64,000 nt of DNA from Novosphingobium beihaiense (GTDB lineage Bacteria; Pseudomonadota; Alphaproteobacteria; Sphingomonadales; Sphingomonadaceae), in assembly GCF_022832375.1 (NCBI RefSeq), contig NZ_JALHLG010000001.1, positions 62,001 through 126,000 on the forward strand. The letters run 5' to 3'. The notes below the pieces were generated by a model. That model saw nothing but the letters and a program-made list of their open reading frames with translations. It was not told the origin of the DNA and ran no database searches. A program made the position numbers and the translations under genes. Positions within the stretch are counted from its first letter, which is position 1; every line of letters begins with the position of its first letter. Positions 1-9,874 of this stretch are shown piece by piece.

Positions 1-30
1 GCGTTGATCATCTAGCGGCTGCTTTCAGAT

Positions 31-143
31 CCTCCCCTTCAGGGGAGGATTGTCTATTTGCCCCACTTCGCTCATCCTGAGCCTGCCGAAGGTTGGAAAC
101 GCTGCACTATGCCGCCGGGGCTTCGACAAGCTCAGCCTGAGCG
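31..143. repeat. Intergenic palindromic repeats (REP-like)
   Basis: Two inverted structures lie side by side. Positions 31-48 form a perfect 7-bp hairpin with a TTCA loop. Positions 69-91 and 121-143 are imperfect inverted arms built around the words GAGCCTGCCGAAG and CTTCGACAAGCTC. A close relative of the second type recurs at 58935-58978. They are noncoding and resemble dispersed REP-like elements of sphingomonads. The family assignment is from memory, not from a search. Confidence 0.6.
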
Positions 144-245
144 GGAACGGCAAACACGGCCGCACTTCCCGCTGCCTTCCTGCAATCCAACAAACTCTAA
201 GCGGACCTTGGAAAGCTCGCTTATACCACGCCTAGAACCCAGGCC

Positions 246-668
246 TCAATTCAGCATCATGTCCTGCGACTGGATATGATATCCCACCAGTGCAAGCTTG
301 CCCTCGTCTTCCTTGCGGTAGACGAACTGCTCGGTACCGGTGCCTTTCTCGAACGTGGTCTGCATGGTCAGGGTCAGGAACGTGCCGCCAGTGGTAGCAT
401 TGGTGTTCCAGCCCACCTGCTTGCTTTCCTTGACCTTGCCCAGCTTGCGGTGGACTGCTTCCAGCAGCTTGCCGAAACGGTCTCGCGTAGTGGCCTTGTG
501 CAATTGGGGATCGGCCTTGGACCACAGCTTCTGCCATTGCCCGGCATCCAGCGCCGCATGAAACTGGCCTACTTCCACCGATGCGTCCTGGAAGGACTCC
601 TTCATGCTGCACCCGGCAAGCATTGCAGCAACGGCAAACGGCATTAGATAGCGCGCGAGACGGTTCAT
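246..668 (-). CDS. Small exported lipoprotein of unknown function
   Basis: A 140-residue protein with a lipoprotein signal peptide. It has a basic N-terminus, a hydrophobic stretch and a lipobox ending LAGC, so Cys20 is the predicted lipidated residue. The mature part (about 120 residues) is mixed alpha/beta. It carries a GQWQKLWSKADPQL segment like the DUF4019/DUF3887 type of small periplasmic domain, but that match is tentative. It is divergent from trpF, with about 50 bases between the two starts. The anchor is probably the inner or outer membrane, facing the periplasm. The real substrate or partner is unknown. Confidence 0.75.
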   Translation of the reverse strand: MNRLARYLMPFAVAAMLAGCSMKESFQDASVEVGQFHAALDAGQWQKLWSKADPQLHKATTRDRFGKLLEAVHRKLGKVKESKQVGWNTNATTGGTFLTLTMQTTFEKGTGTEQFVYRKEDEGKLALVGYHIQSQDMMLN

Positions 669-719
669 TCGGGTCCCTCATTCAAATATGCGGCCCTCAA
701 TCTAGGCGAGAACGCACCG

Positions 720-1361
720 ATGCCAACTCCGGCGGTCAAGATATGCGGAATCAGCACGCACGATGCGCTGGAAGCAGCGGTCCGTGCGCGCGCCGCCTAT
801 GCCGGTTTCGTGTTCTTCGCCAAAAGCCCCCGCAACGTTACGCCCGCGCAAGCCGCCGAACTCGGCGCGCGGGCACAAGGACGCATCCAGCGCGTGGGCC
901 TGTTCGTCGATGCCAATGATGCCGCCATTGCCGAAGCCGTGACCGCCGCCGGACTCGACGTGCTGCAGCTCCACGGCAAGGAAAGTCCGGAACGGGCCGC
1001 GCAACTGCGGGCGCGGTTCGGATTGCCAGTATGGAAGGCCATGCCCATCGCCAGTATCGGCGATGTCGCGCGGGCCCATGCTTATGGCGGGGCTGCCGAT
1101 CTCATGCTGTTCGATGCCAAGACGCCGACGGACGCCCTTCCCGGCGGCATGGGCCTGAGCTTCGACTGGAGCCTGATCGCGCACTGGGACGGCCCCATCA
1201 AATGGGGGCTGGCTGGCGGCCTGAATGCCGAAAACGTCGGCCAGGCCCTGGCGCTTACCGGCGCGCCGCTCGTTGATACCTCATCGGGCGTGGAAAGCGC
1301 TCCGGGCGTGAAGGACGTGGACAAGATCGCCGCCTTCTGCGCCGCCGCGCGCATGGCATGA
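720..1361 (+). CDS. trpF: Phosphoribosylanthranilate isomerase TrpF
   Basis: Catalyses the Amadori isomerisation of N-(5-phosphoribosyl)anthranilate to CdRP in tryptophan biosynthesis (cytoplasmic). At 213 residues it is of normal length. The N-terminal VKICGI strand with the catalytic Cys and the VDTSSGVE phosphate-binding stretch near the C-terminus are diagnostic of the (beta/alpha)8 family. A GLAGGLN loop also contributes to phosphate binding. trpB and trpA follow about 1.6 kb downstream on the same strand, but two minus-strand outer-membrane genes interrupt the run. trpF and trpBA are therefore probably separate transcription units here. Confidence 0.95.
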   Translation: MPTPAVKICGISTHDALEAAVRARAAYAGFVFFAKSPRNVTPAQAAELGARAQGRIQRVGLFVDANDAAIAEAVTAAGLDVLQLHGKESPERAAQLRARFGLPVWKAMPIASIGDVARAHAYGGAADLMLFDAKTPTDALPGGMGLSFDWSLIAHWDGPIKWGLAGGLNAENVGQALALTGAPLVDTSSGVESAPGVKDVDKIAAFCAAARMA

Positions 1362-1391
1362 AAAAAGGCGGCCCGCACCAAGCGGACCGCC
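1361..1391 (-). terminator. Rho-independent terminator of the outer-membrane gene
   Basis: Read on the minus strand this is a 10-bp GC stem (one G.T pair, at 1367-1376 and 1382-1391) with a 5-base loop, followed by six T residues. It lies just past the stop of the minus-strand gene at 1419-1886 and abuts the trpF stop codon. Confidence 0.8.
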
Positions 1392-1418
1392 CTCCTTATC
1401 CAGCCGTGGGATGCCGGA

Positions 1419-1886
1419 TCAGAACTTCATGCCAACGCCGATCAGGCCCATGTCAGCATCGGGAGTGCTGTCGCCGACGAGCAGGTGCTGATATTCGCCC
1501 TTCACGAAGTAGCGCGAACCCAGATCCTGCTGCACGCCCGCGCCAACGCCAACGGCGCTGTTGCAGTAACGGCAGTACTTGGACTGCCAGCTCGCCACAC
1601 CATAGACCTTGGTGCCGGGCTGAACCTTGACGCCGGCGCGGCCGCCAACGCCCCAGCTGACGCGGGTGTTGCTGGCCAGCACCTTGTCGGCCGAGCCCTG
1701 AACACCAACGAAGAACTTGTCGCCGAGATCGTAGTCGTAACCGGCTGCGACGCCCGCAACTGCATCGCTGTCGCTACCGTCCCAGACCACGCCGCCGCGC
1801 GCTTCGACGCGGGCTTCGTTGGCCAGGGCGGGGGTGGCAGCAGCCGCAGCGGCAACCGCGGCGAGCGAAACAAGTGCAATACGCAT
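1419..1886 (-). CDS. Small outer-membrane beta-barrel-like protein (paralogue 1)
   Basis: A 155-residue exported protein with a clear Sec signal peptide (MRIALVSL, Ala-rich core, cleavage after TPALA). The mature part has alternating hydrophobic strands and ends in a terminal Phe (GVGMKF), the usual signature of a transmembrane beta-barrel recognised by BAM. It is paralogous to the gene at 2160-2627, with the same length and the shared block SADKVLASNTRVSWG. Both carry a CxxC pair (KYCRYCN here) in a predicted loop, which is unusual for outer-membrane barrels. The function is unknown; opacity-type surface protein is the nearest description. Confidence 0.75.
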   Translation of the reverse strand: MRIALVSLAAVAAAAAATPALANEARVEARGGVVWDGSDSDAVAGVAAGYDYDLGDKFFVGVQGSADKVLASNTRVSWGVGGRAGVKVQPGTKVYGVASWQSKYCRYCNSAVGVGAGVQQDLGSRYFVKGEYQHLLVGDSTPDADMGLIGVGMKF

Positions 1887-2159
1887 AATCTTATAACTCC
1901 AGTATTTTATGCCCGGCCCTCACCGGGGAAGGCCCGCTGCGCCCCGCGCCCTTGCTGCCAGATGAACGATTTTTTTCTCCAGAAGCCAAAGTGTAAGAAA
2001 ACTGCCATATAGACACATTTCCTTGTCATTTCCGCGCCTTGAATTGCATATAATGCAATTGAAATCGTCCAGGCCCACACCAGTGCGCGCGCTGCGGCCC
2101 AGGAAAAGGCGGCCATCAAAAGGCAGGCCTGCCCTCTTCTCCACGCGCGAAATTCGAGG

Positions 2160-2627
2160 TCAGAACTTCATGCCGACACCGGCCAGAACCGCGTCGGTAT
2201 CCGGCACATGGTCGTCCACGAGATAGTGGCGGTACTCCAGCTTTCCGTAAAGCTTGTGGCCCAGATCCTGCTGATAGCCCGCACCAACGGCAACCGACTC
2301 ATTGCAGCTCGCGCAGAACTTGGTCTGATAGTCCGAGAGAGCATAGATTTTGCCGCCCGTACCGGTTTTCAGCCCGACACGGCCGCCGAAACCCCAGGAT
2401 ACACGCGTGTTCGATGCCAGCACTTTATCGGCTGATACATCGACACCGGCAAAGGCCTTGTCGCCCAGGTCAAAGTCGTAACCGCCGGCAACGCCCGCGA
2501 TCGCTTCGGTATCGCCCTTATTCCAGATGACGCCGCCGCGAGTCTCCACACGGGTCTCGTTGGCAAGCGCGGGGGTAGCAAGCACGGCCGCAGCGGCCGC
2601 GCCAAGCGAGACGATGGCAATGCGCAT
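2160..2627 (-). CDS. Small outer-membrane beta-barrel-like protein (paralogue 2)
   Basis: A 155-residue paralogue of the gene at 1419-1886. It has the same signal-peptide architecture (MRIAIVSLG, cleavage near TPALANE), the same SADKVLASNTRVSWG block and the same C-terminal GVGMKF ending. The cysteine pair is conserved as KFCASCN. The two genes are in tandem on the minus strand, separated by about 270 bases, so they look like a local duplication with independent promoters. Outer-membrane location is inferred from the terminal Phe and strand pattern. No enzymatic motif is seen. Confidence 0.75.
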   Translation of the reverse strand: MRIAIVSLGAAAAAVLATPALANETRVETRGGVIWNKGDTEAIAGVAGGYDFDLGDKAFAGVDVSADKVLASNTRVSWGFGGRVGLKTGTGGKIYALSDYQTKFCASCNESVAVGAGYQQDLGHKLYGKLEYRHYLVDDHVPDTDAVLAGVGMKF

Positions 2628-2985
2628 ATTCGATACTCCAAATGGTCTTCCCGGCTATCCGGGACACCATCCGGCTAAGCCCGCCGCGCTTGCCGCCAAG
2701 TGAACCAATCAGGGCCATTTCAAGGCAAATATTCGCAGTTCGATGACGGCTTGCGACAGCTCAAACACATTTGAATTTCAACGATATTTTCTGTCGTTTC
2801 AGCGCATTCCCGGATCACCGTTCAGCCTCCGGAAAGGCGCCGCCTCCGCCCCCGCTGTCAAGCCGCCCGTGCGGCCGGTCCTGCTGCATGCAGGATAGCC
2901 TGAGCGCCCTGCATCGAGCGGCGTGCCGGTGCTCTGGCAAGGGCCCCTCTGGACAAGCCCCGGCCCCTCTGCCAAGCGCAGGCGC
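2628..2985. other. Intergenic region upstream of trpB, no gene seen
   Basis: This 358-base stretch separates the divergent outer-membrane gene and trpB, so it should hold both promoters. The trpB-proximal half is very GC-rich and contains the word CCCCTCTG twice (about 2944 and 2969). I could not identify a convincing leader peptide with tandem Trp codons, so there is no positive evidence for attenuation. Confidence 0.5.
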
Positions 2986-4223
<1,238 letters not shown>

Positions 4224-4227
<4 letters not shown>

Positions 4228-4475
4228 TCAAGCGGGACAGCATGCCCGTATACTTCTTGGAAGCCCTTGCTGTCCTGCTGGTCGTCGGTCCAGTGACTGA
4301 CCTAGCCCGCTATTTGCCGTTCCACAATTTCAGCACCGAGGGCTGGACATATTGGCCTTTGGGCGACTGGTTCGCCGGGCGCTTCGATTTCCTGTCCATC
4401 TTCTTCCTCGCCGGATTGTCCTTGCTCATTGCCGCTATCCGCCGTGCTGCCTCGAAAGAACTGTTCGACGAATGA
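4224..4475 (+). CDS. Small membrane protein encoded between trpB and trpA
   Basis: An 83-residue product if it starts at the GTG overlapping the trpB stop (GTGA); an ATG at 4242 would give 77 residues. Two hydrophobic segments ([18 protein letters not shown] near the N-terminus, [17 protein letters not shown] near the C-terminus) suggest a two-helix inner-membrane protein. The end overlaps the trpA start as ATGA. Both overlaps make it part of the trp transcription and translation unit. I recognise no family, and no Trp-biosynthetic role can be read from the sequence. Confidence 0.65.
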
Positions 4476-5248
4476 CCCGCTTCGAAACCGCCTTTGCCAA
4501 AGGCCCCGCCCTCGTCTGCTTCATCACCGGCGGTGACGGCGACACTGCCGCCAATCTCGACGCGCTGGTCGAAGGCGGCGCCGATGTGATCGAGTTGGGG
4601 ATGCCCTTCACCGATCCCATGGCCGATGGCCCGGCGATTCAAGAAGCCAATATCCGCAGCCTCGACAAAGGCACGCGCACGGCGGACATCTTCCGCATGG
4701 CCGCCGAGTTCCGTGCGCGGCACCCGCACGTGCCGCTGGTGCTGATGGGCTATGCCAACCCGATGACCGTCCGCGGCCCCGAGTGGTTCGCCGCCGAATG
4801 CGCCAAGGCAGGGGTGGACGGCGTGATCTGCGTCGACATTCCGCCAGAAGAAGACGCCGCGCTGGGCCCGGCCCTGCGCGGTGCAGGCGTATCGCTGATC
4901 CGTCTCGCCACGCCCACGACCGACGCCGCGCGGCTGCCCGCCGTGCTCGAAGGCTCCTCGGGCTTTCTCTATTACGTTTCGGTCGCGGGTATCACCGGCA
5001 TGCAGCAGGCCGCGCAGGCCTCGATTGAGGATGCCGTGGCCCGGCTCAAGGCCGCCTCGAACATTCCCGTCGCCGTCGGCTTCGGCGTGCGCACCCCCGA
5101 ACAGGCCAGCCAGATCGCCAAGGTCGCGGACGGCGTCGTCGTCGGTTCGGCGCTGGTCGATCTGGTCAAGCAGCATGGCGACAAGGCAGCGGGGCCGCTC
5201 AAGGAACTGACCTCGGCGCTGGCCGAAGCGGTGCATTCGGCCCGCTGA
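4472..5248 (+). CDS. trpA: Tryptophan synthase alpha chain TrpA
   Basis: Cleaves indole-3-glycerol phosphate to indole and glyceraldehyde-3-phosphate and channels indole to TrpB. From the ATG at 4472 it is 258 residues. The catalytic acids sit in the conserved blocks VIELGMPFTDPMADG and GVICVDIPPEE, and the phosphate site includes YYVSVAGITG and VGFGVRTPEQ. The start overlaps the stop of the small membrane ORF (ATGA). folC starts 7 bases after the trpA stop, so the run continues without a gap. Confidence 0.97.
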   Translation: MTRFETAFAKGPALVCFITGGDGDTAANLDALVEGGADVIELGMPFTDPMADGPAIQEANIRSLDKGTRTADIFRMAAEFRARHPHVPLVLMGYANPMTVRGPEWFAAECAKAGVDGVICVDIPPEEDAALGPALRGAGVSLIRLATPTTDAARLPAVLEGSSGFLYYVSVAGITGMQQAAQASIEDAVARLKAASNIPVAVGFGVRTPEQASQIAKVADGVVVGSALVDLVKQHGDKAAGPLKELTSALAEAVHSAR

Positions 5249-5255
5249 CCGCTCC

Positions 5256-6602
5256 GTGACGCGGCCTTCCGACTTCGCGGTTTCGGACAATCCGCGCGTG
5301 CAGGCCCAGCTTGACCGGCTGGGGGCGCTCTCCGTGCCGCAAGGACGGATCGGGCTCGACACGATCCGGGCGCTGCTGGACCGGCTCGGCAATCCGCAAC
5401 GCCACTTGCCGCCCGTCTTCCATGTCGCAGGCACCAACGGCAAGGGCTCGACCTGCGCGTTCCTGCGCGCGGCGCTGGAGGTGGCGGGCCGGACCGTGCA
5501 TGTCTTCACCAGCCCCCACCTCGTGCGCTTCAACGAGCGCATCCGCGTGGCCGGAACGCTGATCGAGGACGCCATGCTGGCAGAGCTGCTGGCCGAAGTG
5601 CTCGATGCGGCCGAAGCTGCCGGGATCGCCGCCAGCTTCTTCGAAGTCTCCACCGCCGCCGCCTTTCTGGCTTTCACACGCGTGCCCGCCGATGCCTGCG
5701 TGATCGAGGTGGGCCTCGGCGGCCGGTTCGATGCCACCAATGTGATTGAGGCACCGGCGGTCTGCGGCATCGCCTCGCTGGGCATAGACCACGAGGCCTT
5801 CCTGCTTGCCGCCGAAAAGGGCGTGCCGGACGATCCGCTCACCCGTATCGCATTCGAGAAGGCCGGGATCGCCAAGCCCGGCGTACCGCTGGTGACCCTC
5901 GGCTACACGAGCGCCATGGACCAGGCTCTGGACAAACGGGCGAAACTGGCGGGCGCCCCCCACATCCAGCACGGGCGTGACTGGTTCGTCGAAGCGGGCG
6001 CCGAAAATTTCATATACCGCGACACCAAGGGCGCGCTTACACTGCCTGTACCGGCGATGCCCGGCGCCCATCAGATCATCAACGCGGGCCTCGCCATTGC
6101 CATGCTGCGCCATCAGAGCGCCTTGGCCGTGCCCGATGCGGCACTGGCTGAGGCCATGCACCGCGCCCACTGGCCCGCGCGCCTGCAGCGTCTGCACGAA
6201 GGCCCGCTCACCGCCCTGCTCCCGCCCGACACCCCTTGCTGGCTGGACGGCGGGCACAACCCCGATGCGGGACAAGCCCTGGCGCGCCACTTCGGCCGGA
6301 CTGGCGCGAATATCCACCTCGTCATCGGCATGCTGGCGAACAAGGCCCCGGCCGCGCTGCTCGAACCGCTGCGCCAGCGGCTGGCCAGCGTGACGGTGGT
6401 GCCGGTGTCCGGCCACGCCTGCCATGACCTTCCGGCCTTCGAGGAAGGCCCCTCAATTCCGCGCCCCGAAGCGGCCGCCGATGTGGCCGAAGCTCTGCAA
6501 AGGCTGACTGTGGATCCAGCCAGCGGGGATATCGTACTGATTGCAGGCTCGCTCTATCTCGCCGGTGTGGTTCTGGGCGAGAACGGGGAATTGCCTGATT
6601 AA
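5256..6602 (+). CDS. folC: Bifunctional folylpolyglutamate / dihydrofolate synthase FolC
   Basis: ATP-dependent addition of glutamate to dihydropteroate or tetrahydrofolate (cytoplasmic Mur-ligase-like fold). A 448-residue product from a GTG start just 7 bases after trpA. The P-loop HVAGTNGKGST appears near residue 55, with the ATPase block FEVSTAAAFLAF and the substrate segment VEVGLGGRFDATN. The C-terminal glutamate-ligase domain has DGGHNPDAGQ. Its 3' end overlaps the convergent permease gene by four bases. In many alphaproteobacteria accD lies between trpA and folC; it is not present here. Confidence 0.95.
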   Translation: MTRPSDFAVSDNPRVQAQLDRLGALSVPQGRIGLDTIRALLDRLGNPQRHLPPVFHVAGTNGKGSTCAFLRAALEVAGRTVHVFTSPHLVRFNERIRVAGTLIEDAMLAELLAEVLDAAEAAGIAASFFEVSTAAAFLAFTRVPADACVIEVGLGGRFDATNVIEAPAVCGIASLGIDHEAFLLAAEKGVPDDPLTRIAFEKAGIAKPGVPLVTLGYTSAMDQALDKRAKLAGAPHIQHGRDWFVEAGAENFIYRDTKGALTLPVPAMPGAHQIINAGLAIAMLRHQSALAVPDAALAEAMHRAHWPARLQRLHEGPLTALLPPDTPCWLDGGHNPDAGQALARHFGRTGANIHLVIGMLANKAPAALLEPLRQRLASVTVVPVSGHACHDLPAFEEGPSIPRPEAAADVAEALQRLTVDPASGDIVLIAGSLYLAGVVLGENGELPD

Positions 6603-8278
6603 TCGTCCTTGGCCCGGCGGCGCGATACCCGCCACCATTCCAGCGCCGTCAGCACGACCGCGATCAACCCGATCCAGGTCACGAAGATAAACATGGCATA
6701 GTAACCCTGCTGCTCGATCATCTTGCCGAGCGCACCGCGTCCCAGCGTGCCTACCAGCAGCGTCAGCGACGACAGCAGCGCGTATTGCACCGCGCTGTAC
6801 CCCTTCGCCACCACAGAGGACAGCCAGGCGACATAAGCCGCCCCGGCAATGCCCGTCGCCAGGTTTTCCAGCCCGATCGTCGCCATCAGTGTGGCGAGCC
6901 GCGGTTCTCCCCCCAGGCTCGCTATCAGACTTGTCAGCCCCACCATTTTCGAAAAGGCCGCCATATGCGCCCCCCCAACGGCGAGATCGGCGTAGAGGAG
7001 GTTGGTGACCGCAGCGAGCACCGCGCCCATCAGCATTGTCGGCATGCGGCCCAGAACTGTCAGCAATCCGCCGCCGATCGCAAGGCCCAGCACCGTGGCG
7101 CCAACGCCGAAGAACTTCGAGGCGATCGCCACTTCGTCGTTCGTGTAGTGCAGATAGCCCAGATAGAAGGGATAGGCGAACGTCCCCCAGATCGCGTCGC
7201 ATATGCGGTAGGTCAGCACGAGCGCCAGGATCAGCACAAGCGACCATCCCATACGCCCGACAAATTCCACCAGCGGCGAGAGAAGAGCGTGGTAGAGCTG
7301 ATCGAGAACCGGCCAGCTTCCATCTTCCCGATGCGCATCCTCGGTCAGGACATAGCGCCCCCGGCGCTGCTGTACCGCAAGCCAGCCCGCGATCAGCGCA
7401 GGCAGCACGATCGTGGCCACAACGATCAACGGACCGGCCGTGGCGATAAACACGGTCGGATTGGGGCGCTCGTCGGGAACCGACGTCATCGACAGCACCA
7501 TGAACGTGATCACGGTGACAAGCGCCGCCGCCCACAGCGAACCGACGATCAACAGCGCACGCAGCCGCACCTTGGGCGCAAGCTCGCCCCGCCTGCGCAA
7601 GGCCTGCAAGGCATCCATCTGTTCGGCCGTGGGCCCGCTCGCTTCCGCGTCGGGCGCGAACAGTCCGGCCAACCCGATCGCGAGCAGAATGACGCCCATC
7701 GTCAGGTACGTCTCCGGCCAGCCGATGCGCGCGGCCAGAATCAGCGCCAGCGCCCCCCCTGCAAGCGAGGCGAGCCGGTAGCCCATCTGGTAGACTGTCG
7801 AAAGCATATCGAGCGGTGCGTCTTCGTCCGCAACGTCGATGCGCCAGGCGTTGATCACGATGTCCTGTGTGGCGGATGCAAAGGCACCAATCGCAGCAAG
7901 CAACGAGAACCAGCCCAGCTCATCGCGCGGATTGAGCAGGCTGAGAGTGACGAGAATCACGCCCAGCAGCACTTGCGCGAGCACGATCCACTGCTTGCGC
8001 TTCCCCAGCCGCCGCATCACCGGAATATCGACCCGGTCCAGCAGCGGCGACCACAGGAACTGAAAGGCATAAGCCAGCCCGATCAGCGAGAACACGCCCA
8101 TGGTTTCAAGATCGACACCGGCTTCGCTCAGCCAGGCATAGAGTGAACCCAGGAACAGCGCGAAGGGCAGTCCGCTGGCGAACCCGAACAAGGCCATGAA
8201 ACCGGTCTTGCGGTTGCCAAGCGCGGCAAGCAGAACATGACGCCCCTTTCCGGGACGGCTTGCGGCGGTAGCGGACAT
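6599..8278 (-). CDS. AmpG-like MFS permease (muropeptide transporter family)
   Basis: A 559-residue polytopic inner-membrane protein with about 12-14 hydrophobic segments. The N-terminal FGFASGLPFALFLGSLYAWL block, the segment LIGLAYAFQFLWSPLLDRVD and the later SATQDIVINAWRIDV segment are typical of AmpG, which imports anhydromuropeptides for cell-wall recycling. It is longer than E. coli AmpG because of a hydrophilic insertion mid-protein with further helices, as seen in many alphaproteobacterial members. It is divergent from the pseudouridine synthase gene and convergent with folC. Substrate is inferred from family only. Confidence 0.8.
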   Translation of the reverse strand: MSATAASRPGKGRHVLLAALGNRKTGFMALFGFASGLPFALFLGSLYAWLSEAGVDLETMGVFSLIGLAYAFQFLWSPLLDRVDIPVMRRLGKRKQWIVLAQVLLGVILVTLSLLNPRDELGWFSLLAAIGAFASATQDIVINAWRIDVADEDAPLDMLSTVYQMGYRLASLAGGALALILAARIGWPETYLTMGVILLAIGLAGLFAPDAEASGPTAEQMDALQALRRRGELAPKVRLRALLIVGSLWAAALVTVITFMVLSMTSVPDERPNPTVFIATAGPLIVVATIVLPALIAGWLAVQQRRGRYVLTEDAHREDGSWPVLDQLYHALLSPLVEFVGRMGWSLVLILALVLTYRICDAIWGTFAYPFYLGYLHYTNDEVAIASKFFGVGATVLGLAIGGGLLTVLGRMPTMLMGAVLAAVTNLLYADLAVGGAHMAAFSKMVGLTSLIASLGGEPRLATLMATIGLENLATGIAGAAYVAWLSSVVAKGYSAVQYALLSSLTLLVGTLGRGALGKMIEQQGYYAMFIFVTWIGLIAVVLTALEWWRVSRRRAKDD

Positions 8279-8369
8279 TGAGGGCGAACTCCCTTGAAAG
8301 ACGGGCCCGGGTGCAGTTCGGGCAACGATCCGGGGACGGTAGCCTATGCCACCGGCAAGGGAAGGCTGG

Positions 8370-9308
8370 ATGAAGCCGCCATCAACAGGTATGGCGCCGG
8401 AAATGTCCAGACCACCTCAAAAATCGGGCGGCCCACGGCGCGGCGGCGATTCCCGCAATGGTTCGCGCAGCGGCGCCCCTGCTCGCGGGCCGCGCAGTGC
8501 TAGACCTTTCGGCCGGAATCCGGCAAAGACCGCTCCGACCCCCAAAGACCCCACACTTCCCGTTCGCGAAGGCGAGCGGATCGCCAAGCTGCTGGCCCGC
8601 GCCGGTGTCGCCAGCCGCCGCGAGGCGGAGCGGATGATTGCCGAGGGCCGCGTCAAGCTGGGCGAGGAGGTGATCGAGGCCCCCTCCACCGTTCTGACCA
8701 GCCTCAAGGGCGTGACGGTGGACGGCAAGCCGGTGAAGGAAGCCGAGGCTACGCGGCTGTTCGTGTTCCATAAGCCCTCAGGCCTCATCACCGCCGAACG
8801 CGATCCCGCCGGGCGGCCGACGATCTACGCCGCGCTGCGCAATGCCCTGCCGCCGGGAACCGGGCGAGTCATGCCGGTCGGCCGCCTCGACTTCAACACC
8901 GAGGGCCTGCTGCTGCTCACCAACGACGGCGAATTCAAGCGCCAGCTCGAACTGCCCGCAACCGGCGTGCCGCGCACGTACCGCGCCCGCGCTTTCGGGG
9001 CCGTGACGCAAGCCGATCTCGAAGGCCTGATCGAAGGAATCGAGATCGACGGCATCCGCTACGGCAAGATCGACGCCAACATGGAGCGCAGCAGCGGGCG
9101 CAACCGCTGGATCGAAATGACCCTGACCGAAGGCAAGAACCGCGAGGTCCGGCGCGTGCTGGAACATCTCGGGCTGGAAGTCAGCCGCCTGATCCGCACT
9201 GCCTATGGCCCCTTCCAGCTGCTCGACCTGCCCAAGGGCGCCGCCATCGAAGTCGATTCGAAGGCGCTCGAACGATTCCGCAAGACCTTGCCGGATGCGA
9301 AAGCATGA
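8370..9308 (+). CDS. Ribosomal large-subunit pseudouridine synthase, RluB/RsuA family
   Basis: Isomerises a specific uridine in rRNA, probably 23S helix 89 (RluB type). Order: a basic, Gly/Pro/Arg-rich disordered N-terminus of about 60 residues, an S4 RNA-binding domain (ERIAKLLARAGVASRREAERMI), then the catalytic domain with PVGRLDFNTEGLLLLTNDG holding the catalytic Asp. Near the C-terminus comes EGKNREVRRVLEHLG. The ATG at 8370 is preferred because AAGGGAAGG precedes it at good spacing. ATGs at 8346 and 8403 are alternatives. The stop overlaps rsmD (ATGA), so the two are co-translated. Confidence 0.88.
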   Translation: MKPPSTGMAPEMSRPPQKSGGPRRGGDSRNGSRSGAPARGPRSARPFGRNPAKTAPTPKDPTLPVREGERIAKLLARAGVASRREAERMIAEGRVKLGEEVIEAPSTVLTSLKGVTVDGKPVKEAEATRLFVFHKPSGLITAERDPAGRPTIYAALRNALPPGTGRVMPVGRLDFNTEGLLLLTNDGEFKRQLELPATGVPRTYRARAFGAVTQADLEGLIEGIEIDGIRYGKIDANMERSSGRNRWIEMTLTEGKNREVRRVLEHLGLEVSRLIRTAYGPFQLLDLPKGAAIEVDSKALERFRKTLPDAKA

Positions 9309-9859
9309 AGGGCGGCCTCAGGATCGTTGCGGGCGAATGGCGCGGGCGTAAACTCGCCACGCCCGAAGGCCACGCCACGCGCCCCACGGCGGACCGCACC
9401 CGTGAAACGCTGTTTTCGATGCTGAACAGCCGCCTCGGTTCGTTCGAAGGGCTGAAAGTGGCCGATCTCTTCGCCGGATCGGGCGCTCTGGGGCTGGAAG
9501 CGCTTTCGCGCGGGGCCGCGCATTGCCTCTTCGTCGATCAGGATGCCGCCGCGATCCGGGCGATCCGCCGCAATATCGCCGCGCTGCACGCGCAGCCGCG
9601 CAGCGACGTGCGGGCCAGTTCAGCGCTCTCGCTCGGCCCGGCGAAAGAGCCGCTGGACCTCGTTCTGCTCGATCCGCCTTATGAAACCGGCGCGGGCTCC
9701 GTGGCGATCGACAAGCTGGCCCGGCTCGGCTGGATCGGCGAAGCGACCTGGGTCAGTCTGGAAACCGCCAAGGGCGAAAATGTATCGATCAGGGGCTTCG
9801 AGGCCGAAGCCACGCGCGATGCCGGCAAGGCCCGGCTGCATATTCTGCGCCGGGCCTGA
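9305..9859 (+). CDS. rsmD: 16S rRNA (guanine966-N2)-methyltransferase RsmD
   Basis: SAM-dependent methylation of 16S rRNA G966 during small-subunit assembly. The 184-residue length is normal. Motifs: the N-terminal RIVAGEWRGRKL and RPTADRTRETLFSML, the SAM site VADLFAGSGALGLEALSRG, and the catalytic DPPY in VLLDPPYETG. It overlaps the upstream pseudouridine synthase by four bases, making a two-gene rRNA-modification unit. Confidence 0.95.
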   Translation: MKGGLRIVAGEWRGRKLATPEGHATRPTADRTRETLFSMLNSRLGSFEGLKVADLFAGSGALGLEALSRGAAHCLFVDQDAAAIRAIRRNIAALHAQPRSDVRASSALSLGPAKEPLDLVLLDPPYETGAGSVAIDKLARLGWIGEATWVSLETAKGENVSIRGFEAEATRDAGKARLHILRRA

Positions 9860-9874
9860 GGTTCCTGCTCTTTG

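Noticed and set aside
2800..2985. trp attenuator and leader peptide upstream of trpB
   Set aside because: I found no short ORF with tandem Trp codons followed by alternative hairpins.
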